A DNA stretch of 64,000 bases from Morella rubra. Taxonomy: Eukaryota; Streptophyta; Magnoliopsida; Fagales; Myricaceae. The position numbers and the translations under genes are program-made. Location: NCBI GenBank assembly GCA_003952965.2, contig CM025856.1:17939011-18003010 (forward strand), written 5' to 3'. A model generated the notes under the pieces. It was not told the origin of the DNA. It saw only the letters and a program-made list of their open reading frames with translations, and did not search any database. Of this stretch, positions 56,601 to 64,000 are shown piece by piece (positions within the stretch are counted from its first letter, which is position 1; the number at the start of each line of letters is the position of its first letter).

Positions 56601-59600
56601 TTCAATTGGGAGCTTTGAATAAAATGAGAGAAAGGAGTCAGTGGATGGAGTACTCGTGTACATGTCATCAAGTATATAAGGGTTAGGAGAAATATTGAAT
56701 ATGAATAGGGAGTAGGGATAAATGAAGAGGCCAATTCTACCAATTTGAGAGGGGCACAAAACAAACTAGATTTAGGCCAGCTACTTTATATTTGGTTGTC
56801 CTGTGGGAATTCTCTCCCATTTATAATAAGCACGATCTCTAAACATTGTGGATGGTTCAGGGACCCATAGCCTTTTCTTTTGAAGTTTCTTTACGCGGAG
56901 CTTAGGGGAGGAAACCGGCGTGTCGTCAAGTGCGTAAGCTTTGATATATATGGTATAGGTAAGGACTACAATAATTACTATTGATTAACGATTTAATCGC
57001 CATATCTCCTTTTTTGATAAAGGTTTCTTTTTCCAGGTGCACTGTTGCACTTACTTTGTCTTTTGGCCATAGAATTGTGTGAGCACTCGTTTGGCACCAT
57101 TCGCGTTTTGCCTCTCAGTTAGCGCCCACAGTAAATCCCATGGGTCTTGCTAGGCAGACATACTTCAATTAATTTAAATCTTCTAACTTTTAGATGCTGT
57201 TGCTATGATATTCGCACTGTAGAGGCAGGTTCGAATACCATATGGAGCTGATTTTTTGCATCATCTCGAAGTATTCTCAATATGAATAATCTTGTCTGGA
57301 CTTAAGCTGGCCTGGCAGCTTAAAGTAATCTTGTTTGAATGTTATGTGGGAAACCACTCGATTCGAATGAGAACGTTATATATGCTTACATGCATCAGTG
57401 GACATAAATATTAATCGACTTCACCTACCTTTTGTCACAATTCCTGGCTTTCGGCCCTATACTCTCTCGAGAGCTCTAAGGGGTGAGAATAGCTAGATTT
57501 CTTTACTTTCGACCTTGATCATCTCGTCGCAGACCATACGAAGATGATTTGCATTGTATTATTCTTTGAAATAATTATGTCATTAGCAAACAATCTCCTA
57601 GCGGCAAAAAAAATTAGACCTATGCTGGATGATATACTGTATAGATAAGGAGATGTGAGAAGGACGTTTCGTAAAGTGAAATTATTTCGGTGTTTAGTTA
57701 TATTCGGTATTATTGATTTTGCTGACACCGATTAGGGACAGTGTTTTTTGAAATGACCTTTCTCCACGTTAAACAGGGAAGCCAATTGTAACGGAGGAAT
57801 CTTCTGGAGTCGGGAGGCTGAGTATAAAGATAGACCTTATAATATGAAGGTAGATATCTTCGAAGAAGGACTAGTGTGATAAAGGCGCCAAGGAATATGA
57901 CGGTTTCGAATTGGTGTTTGATAATGTAATAGACTCTTGTAAAATATCTGAAGTGTTCCATTGTTGTTTTGAGAGTGCACATTGTTCTATGATTAATGTA
58001 ACCGGGATTGGTTTCTTTGCGGGGTGTCTATTTTTATTTATTTCTGAACTCGACAGTTCGTAGACTAAGTCCGTTAAAGCATGAGGTTGTTAAATGCTGC
58101 TACTACCTTTGCATCTTCGTAGGTGTTACTATTTTATTCAAAAACGAATAATTATCTATAATTTCTTAAATCTTTTAAATTTGAAGATTAACCGCTATAT
58201 TTTTATGAGGTATAGAATATGGGCGTGTGTAGAAAATTGGCTTAATCGGACACATTGTTTTGAATATCTATTATCATAATTGTAAGGACTGCTCTTCACG
58301 AATTTACATTTTCTTTGATGTCTGAAACTTTCATATATCGGGTGAAGCTTAGTATAAATGTTTCTTTTGTTTAAATAGTTTTAGTTTTAGTAGGTGTTAT
58401 TCGTTATAATACTAAATAAATATCTTCGCGCCAGATTTAGTTTATTAATAGTATTGTTGTATGTAATTGAGGACCGGAATTTGATTTTTTATTATGTTCA
58501 GGTATGTGTGTTGGTGTTTATATTTAATGAGCTTAATATTAAAAAACAGCGTTGTTTATTGCAAGTTAACTTTCAATAGTTCGCCCTCAGGTTTTGATAC
58601 ATGTAGTGAATAGGAACGTAGGCGTATGGACTGAATGAAGATGAGTGTGATGGCCATTTAGTGGGCATTGAGCCTATCACAACTCTTACAACACCAAGAC
58701 AAGCAATAGGAAAGAAAATCATCTTCATGTAAGAGAGCTTGGAATACATTTATGATCATAATCGTGAGTTTAATCCTATAGAGAAGAAGTTTTGTTAATT
58801 GTGCTATGATTCATGTGGTTCAGGGCAGTGATGTAAAACTTCTTCTCATGTGTACTATCTTGATTAAACCATTGAGCTATTGTGTCGTCATTAGTTATAG
58901 CGGTCTGTCTCTTGTTATTCAGGACATTGGAACCTAGTATGTTTTCCAATAAGTAGGATAACTAATGATGATTGTAGGGTTAGAAGAGAATGGGAGGATG
59001 AAAGTTAATGCGATTGTAAATAGAGGTAGAGAAGGAGAAGATGACAGCATTGAGGGAGGAGAACAGGCGACGGTTATTTGCTCGTAAGAGAGTTTCAGAG
59101 TCTTGGAGATTATCCTTTGATGTGCTATTTGCAATACATAATAGGGGTGGCGAGTATACTTAGTCATGACTGATTGGTTCGTGAATTTGTTATATTTGCC
59201 TTTCTTGGGATTTTGATATAGGATTGTTGTGGTGGATAATATGAGGAGAGAAGAGTGAAGAGAAGGTGAGGTGTTGGAGTATTACAAGATTGGAATAAAG
59301 GTACCGGTACAGAAATAGAAAAAGGCGGAGAAACGAGAGGGAAATAAGGAGGAATAGGTCACATGAAAACAAAGAGAGGAATGGAAAAGAAGAAGGATAG
59401 GTTTTGTGGGAGCAGGTATTCAAAGGAGGTTGAAAATCGGTACTAGGCCGAGGATAGTTGTCCATGCATATTTTGTTATTGGACAAAAAATGTAAGGATA
59501 ACTGCAGTTTTGTTGACCATTGGCAAAATTACCTTATGCATCTTTATCTTGTGGATATATGATTTTACCTAGAGATGAGCTTCTTGACATTGAAGGAAAG

Positions 59601-62600
59601 CCGGTTCATTAGTGATAAGAGAGAAGGGTTTCGCGTAGAATGTGTTAATCCGATAGGGGGAGGGCGAAGGAATGAATATGTTATGGTTGAGAGATAAACT
59701 AGATCAAGGCCATAGGAGAAATGACAGGCCAGGCAGTGGTAATGAAGTATGACAGTGTTGTGTGTGGGGTGAAAAGAAAGATTTAACTTAGATTACATTA
59801 GAGATATATTGAATTGCTTGTGCTTGATGATTTTGAATGAGGAGCCATCTTAAGTAGGTCATGTGAGAGATTATATCCTCAGTTTGGTTGCTGATTACAG
59901 GCTATTATTCATTATATCGCATGTGGTTGATTATTTATTGTTTACGCTTATATATAATTAAGATTTAAATTCATTACGCATCTAAGGATTTATCAAGTAA
60001 CATAGATAATCAGAATAACACTGGACATTGTGAGGTCTATTTTTAAGGATAGGACTCTGTTATAAGATAGATCCAATAAAGATGCATAGAAGAAACTATG
60101 CGAGTTTTTGCCATGAAGGATATTGGTGGAAAGTGTAAGAATATATTGCTCGGGCCGTACAGTATTTGCCCACGTATAAAGTTGTGATTTTAGTAGCATG
60201 TATTCTGTACTGTCAGAGGTCTGAACACAAAAATGCAACTGCGGAGTGTTTAGGCAAGTTTGCGGCATTTTCTCCATAAAAACAGTTAGGGTTCAAGGGA
60301 TCGGTACAGTAATGAACAGGGAAAATAAAGGCTTTAATGCCTTAATGGTTTGTTTTCTCCTGAAGTTTGATGATTGAAAGGAAGGACTGAGATGGGGAAG
60401 ATGGCCGAATTTGAGTCCAACTAAATAGAATCTAGGGTTCAAATCACAATAATCCTGCCATTTTAGCCGTGGACACATAAATTTTGGTACTATTTTTAGG
60501 GTGTCCGGTTGGTTAACCTAATTGAAATTGGGAGTGGAATTAGTCCTGGAACGAAATGGTAATGAGCTTGAACAATTAGGAGATAGGGGCCTCTAATAAA
60601 GCGTTAACTGTAGGCTCAAGTGGCCACCCACTTCTGATTTACTATGTGCAAGTTGTTAATGTAATATATATTAAATAAGGTATTTCATTATTAAGGCTAA
60701 TACAAACAAATAGTTATTGAGATTCTTACTCTTGGGGAATTGATAGGACTTTGCATCATTACTTAAGAGTAGAAATTAAATAGGTAGAACCCTAGAAGAA
60801 GGACAAATTCTCTGGTTAAATTGAGATAGCGTTATTCAATATAAAAAGTTCGAGTCAGTTGCTTGTTTTCATTTAAAGTCGGAAATGCATTTTGTTGGCT
60901 ATGTTCCTTCTTACTTTTAAATTGTTTGTGAAAGATTATAATGCGCAGTTTTATATCGACTTACTGTGAATTTGTGAATCGCTGATTTTGCTTCTTGATA
61001 TGTAATTATGCATTGCTTTAAGTCTTTGAAATATGTAAGGCAGTTCAATGCATCGCTTCGTGGTGAATTCTATAATATTCGGGCTGATTGATTGGATGCA
61101 ATGTGGTTAAGTCGGTATGCTATCAGTAACATAATCACTGAGAGGAGGGAAAGTTCCTACGCAGTTTAGACGGCGGAGGCATGACGCAGGGTGAATGGTT
61201 CTTTGAGAATCGAGCTGCACAGATAACCCAGGGTAGTTGGAGATAGTACAAAGCCTACCATTGAGATGATGAGATGGTGGCGGATCATCTGCTGGATGGA
61301 GGCGTGGTACAATGCGCTCTGAACTGCGATAAGTTCTTGGCTTGTGCAAAGAGAGACGAGACTGACTCCTCTCAGTAGGAAGTAGGAAGGGAGCGAACAA
61401 CCTCGCGCATCGTCTACGGGGCTCTTATATACAGCGAAGAAAGGACACCTCTAAGGACACGGGAAATATAACGCAATATAGGGTAATGTGAAAATGACCG
61501 AAGGGAAGGTGAGGTTTACCTTATCAAGTCTGCAATTTGAATATCCAGTCGTTTCGACTCATCGATTTGGTTATTTACTTTTGCCTCAGATAAATTGTAT
61601 ATGCATTATATCCTACTTGTTTAACTATGGGCTGAATCTTGTGTTCCACATGTCACCTATATTTAGTTTCCTTGTCTTTTCATGATTCGAATTGCATGTA
61701 TTTGCAATATGTCTCCTTATGGTACCCCTACTTAAAAACCTTGAGATTTCATGTTTACTACGAGATCACTAAAATATCGTTTATTTCGTGTTATCTGATT
61801 TTGTGTATGTCACTAAAAAGCCCTGTGAGACATAGACTATCCAAACAGATGATGATATTTTTTTTTTTAGCGGAGCAGAAGATCTGGATAGATAGAATAT
61901 AACTTATATCTCAGATCATTAAGATTCGTGGAGACATACGTTGACGATTAATACATTCCCAAATCTTGAGAGGTAAGATGACCAGTAGTGGGGTAACAAA
62001 AGATAAGCAGAGCCACTTCATGATTCGAGGTTGACCGGTTTAGGGACGGACCACTTACGTACAATATGTACCACCTATGTCCTATTCCATATAGAGACTT
62101 TGGGGAGGTCCATGTCAACCTGACCCTCCTCCACCGGCCTCGCCAGCAGAGGGCACAAGAGAAAATGAGATTATCGACCTAACCTCTGACACTAAGTCGA
62201 AGGATGAGTAGACTTCAGCGGTTGTATAAGCTAGGTGGACTGTAGAAAGCTCACAGTTTTGCATATCTTAGGCTTATTCTTTTTTTTTAATCCTCCCGAA
62301 GGACCCTCTTTTGTACTAAACAGTATTCATTATAATAAAATGATGTATTTCTAAACAGCGTGCATTCTTTTGTACTAAACAGTGTTCAATTTCGTATGAA
62401 TCTTTTTATTATAAATAATGTACTATCTAAGTCATTATTAAAAGTTTTTCCTAATTAGAGTGTAATTTATTCCAATTTAATATTTTGGTATGATTTCACC
62501 TCTTTCGTTCAAGCTTCTAAATCGATTTTTCATCTTATAATTTTAACGGTTCTTTTAACTAAGGATTGTTTTAAAACAAGTCTTCCGCTAAGTAAATTCG

Positions 62601-62720
62601 TGGGCATTTAAGCGATCCTAATAGTTTTTATCGTGCGGTAATCCCCGAATTTGTGCATGCGATTACTATACTTGAGTCGAGGGAGTAAGTACCAGTATGG
62701 GGCGTGACAGCTATACAAGG
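53640..62720. other. About 9 kb of decayed, unassigned sequence
   Basis: No reading frame above about 100 codons and no recognisable protein. 54040-54350 has the style of an LTR end (GCGCGATAAGCCTTATTTTTG, GGTCGATTTGGTGGTGGGAG). Two places share words in the same order, suggesting old repeats: about 55119-55210 (CTATACACTAAGGCTGGAA, then GAGGTAAGATACC and CTTTGTTGT) and about 62711-62770 (CTATACAAGGTTGGAA, then AAGGTAAGGATCC and CCTTGTTGT). It is probably an ancient LTR element eroded beyond recognition; this is inference. Confidence 0.4.
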
Positions 62721-62729
62721 TTGGAATAT

Positions 62730-63410
62730 AATGCTATAAAGGTAAGGATCCCCTACTCCCCTTGTTGTCAACGCATAACTTGTTTGGTAAGTTTGTAATG
62801 GACTGCTCTGTTTTGGCAAAGTTGGTTGCTGCGTGAATCATGGTGGAGCTGTCATGAGTGGGATCTCCTGGATTCACTCTAACATCTAAAACATAAGACA
62901 GGGAACTCCATTGAAGCATTAAGCTCATTTTACTAACTTGTTGGCAAGAAACAGGCCTTTTCTTTTAAGGCCTCACATTCAAAAGTCTGATTAGTAGCAA
63001 ATGAATTTTTGGATCTAAAAGCTGTATAGCCAGGTGGATAACTATGAATTTTGTAACATTTGTCAACTGTACATCCTGTGAAACCACAATGGCTACAGAC
63101 ATGTCTATCTCTCTTCTGACATGAAAAGTTCTTGTTAAACGAATTTGTGAAATTCTGAAGAGCGTATTCTTAGCAATGAATGTAGTAGATTCAAGTGATG
63201 AAGTTTTGATTGAAGTAACTTCCTTTTGTCTTTCGTCTTAAAGAACAAGAGAGAATACTCGATTAAACGAAGGCAGTGGATTAATCAGAAGAATTTTTCC
63301 TCTAACAAGCGAAAATTCTCATTGAGTCCCATGCGAAATTTTAGAACATATTATTGTTGCTAATATTCAGCAAGAGTCTGCAATGCTCCACAGTTACAAG
63401 TGTAGAAGAT
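62730..63410 (-). pseudogene. Copia gag fragment (minus strand)
   Basis: Read on the minus strand from about 63410: CNCGALQTLAEY, then KFRMGLNENFRLL with a RGKILLINPLPSFNRVFSLV-like block, then a CX2C zinc knuckle region RHVCSHCGFTGCTVDKCYK followed by HSYPPGYTAFRSK near 63030. This is the order found in Copia gag proteins: CxCGA motif, MGLNE motif, then CCHC knuckle. Frames are broken throughout (stops before RMGLNE and between the blocks), and the part toward 62730 is only weakly similar (STMIHAATNFAKTEQS). No LTR for this strand was identified. Confidence 0.8.
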
Positions 63411-63601
63411 TCTAGAAATAATTCCAAGTTGGTATACTTCTGTATATAGGTTGATTGAAAATATGTTTCCTAGATAGAGATATGCTCTACTGGCTGAGAG
63501 ATTTGTCGTCCTAAATTTTAGCATTCCAATTATGTATAGTTGCTATTTATGCCCACAATATTGTAACACAAAGTGTGAATGAATAACACCAATTTTTGAC
63601 T

Positions 63602-63613
63602 TGGTATCAGAGC
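63602..63613 (+). other. Copia primer-binding site
   Basis: TGGTATCAGAGC, complementary to the initiator-Met tRNA 3' end, typical of Copia elements. It lies just right of a likely plus-strand 5' LTR ending near 63588 (ATGAATAACACCA). The LTR start is not resolved (perhaps near 63400). Confidence 0.8.
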
Positions 63614-63689
63614 CTCTCGAAAACCTTCATAGTAACATAAGCCTCCCATATTATTTTGAACACCCATCGTAGCAAACACCTACCACCAT

Positions 63690-63840
63690 ATGGCTCCTGA
63701 ATCCTCTACTCCCAAAACATCAACCCCAGTAATCCATATCCAATCCGAAAATTCTAGCTTCCATGCCGGAGTTGTCCTCACTGAGGTTAACGATGATGTA
63801 TTGTCCCAAATATTGGAGATGTAAATAGTAGGTCGTGAGA
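63690..63840 (+). pseudogene. Copia gag N-terminus, truncated
   Basis: Begins MAPESSTPKTSTPVIHIQSE at 63690, 77 bases after the primer site, and continues GVVLTEVNDDVLSQILEM to a TAA at 63822, with IVGREN following in frame. LTE(T)NY-D-W-S-Q-ME is the typical Copia gag opening; here Tyr and Trp are replaced. Homology ends near 63840, where a LINE fragment on the other strand begins, so the gag is cut by that insertion or by a rearrangement. This element is separate from the minus-strand gag fragment beside it. Confidence 0.75.
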
Positions 63841-64000
63841 ATAAAACCCACATAAGACGATCAGGGGATGAATTGGCAGGGAGATGAATGCCAAGAATAT
63901 AATTGACATCCACGTCCCAAAAATTGAGCTGAAGCAGACGTTCATCCCACAAACAAGTCCCAAGGATGATAAAATCAGCAACTTTAGAGTTCTCACTCAT
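63838..64000 (-). pseudogene. LINE ORF2 fragment (zf-RVT region), runs off the window
   Basis: On the minus strand from 64000: MSENSKVADFIILGTCLWDE, RLLQLNFWDVDVNYILGIHL, then PDRLMWVLF. The spacing W-x-x-x-LL-x3-F...IL-I-L...DRLMW is the conserved segment between reverse transcriptase and RNase H of plant LINEs. It stops at about 63838, inside Copia gag sequence, and continues beyond 64000. Confidence 0.7.

Noticed and set aside
57180-57255. tRNA-like GGTTCGAATACC (T-loop style) motif
   Set aside because: No matching acceptor or anticodon stem could be paired; likely chance or a decayed tRNA-derived repeat.
59000-59480. 98-codon minus-strand frame with hydrophobic runs
   Set aside because: Derived from A/G-rich plus-strand sequence; low complexity, no neighbours or motifs to support a gene.

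Overview
The window is nuclear DNA of a flowering plant, probably a eudicot. The evidence is split genes with GT-AG introns, a cluster of plant-specific tau-class glutathione S-transferases (GSTs), and a dense, nested load of plant transposons: CACTA, hAT, Ty3/gypsy chromovirus, Copia, TRIM, L1-type LINE and MITEs. The species cannot be named from sequence alone.

Host genes. At least six tau-GST copies lie on the minus strand between 16.3 and 46.5 kb. Only one, GST-A (16364-17358), reads as an intact two-exon gene of 221 codons. GST-C (39264-40110) and GST-D (45627-46513) are complete except for one missing base each. GST-B (19664-20804) has a stop codon, a GC splice donor and a TRIM retrotransposon in exon 1. 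GST-F (22513-25201) is cut by an hAT element and a solo LTR. GST-G (40567-42041) is split by an LTR composite, and its promoter carries an hAT MITE. The cluster grew by segmental duplication: about 360-18540 matches about 21880-37330, and about 37840-40440 matches about 44510-46960. Later transposon insertions inflated both pairs.

Transposons, left to right. (1) 1047-15792 is a 14.7-kb CACTA (En/Spm) element with a TAT target duplication. It holds a decayed TNP2 (TNPD) gene, two tandem copies of a TNPA-like gene, long arrays of a CGTCCGGACG-type subterminal motif, and a passenger gene. (2) 25231-36576 is a second CACTA element. Its ends are runs of small GC-rich hairpins. It contains several consecutive exons, with introns, of an ARGONAUTE4-clade gene (PAZ region). 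A 7.15-kb chromovirus (26683-33834) is inserted in it. (3) 47180-53640 is a decayed LINE with a solo LTR inserted between its ORF1 remnant and ORF2. (4) 53640-62720 is about 9 kb of unreadable decayed sequence. (5) 62730-64000 is a pile of Copia and LINE fragments.

Most notable: a transposon carries part of an Argonaute gene of the class that silences transposons, and a ~204-bp inverted duplication of GST upstream DNA lies next to GST-D. Both could produce small RNAs, but that is inference. Almost every element is interrupted by stops or frameshifts, so GST-A is the only gene likely to give a normal protein.
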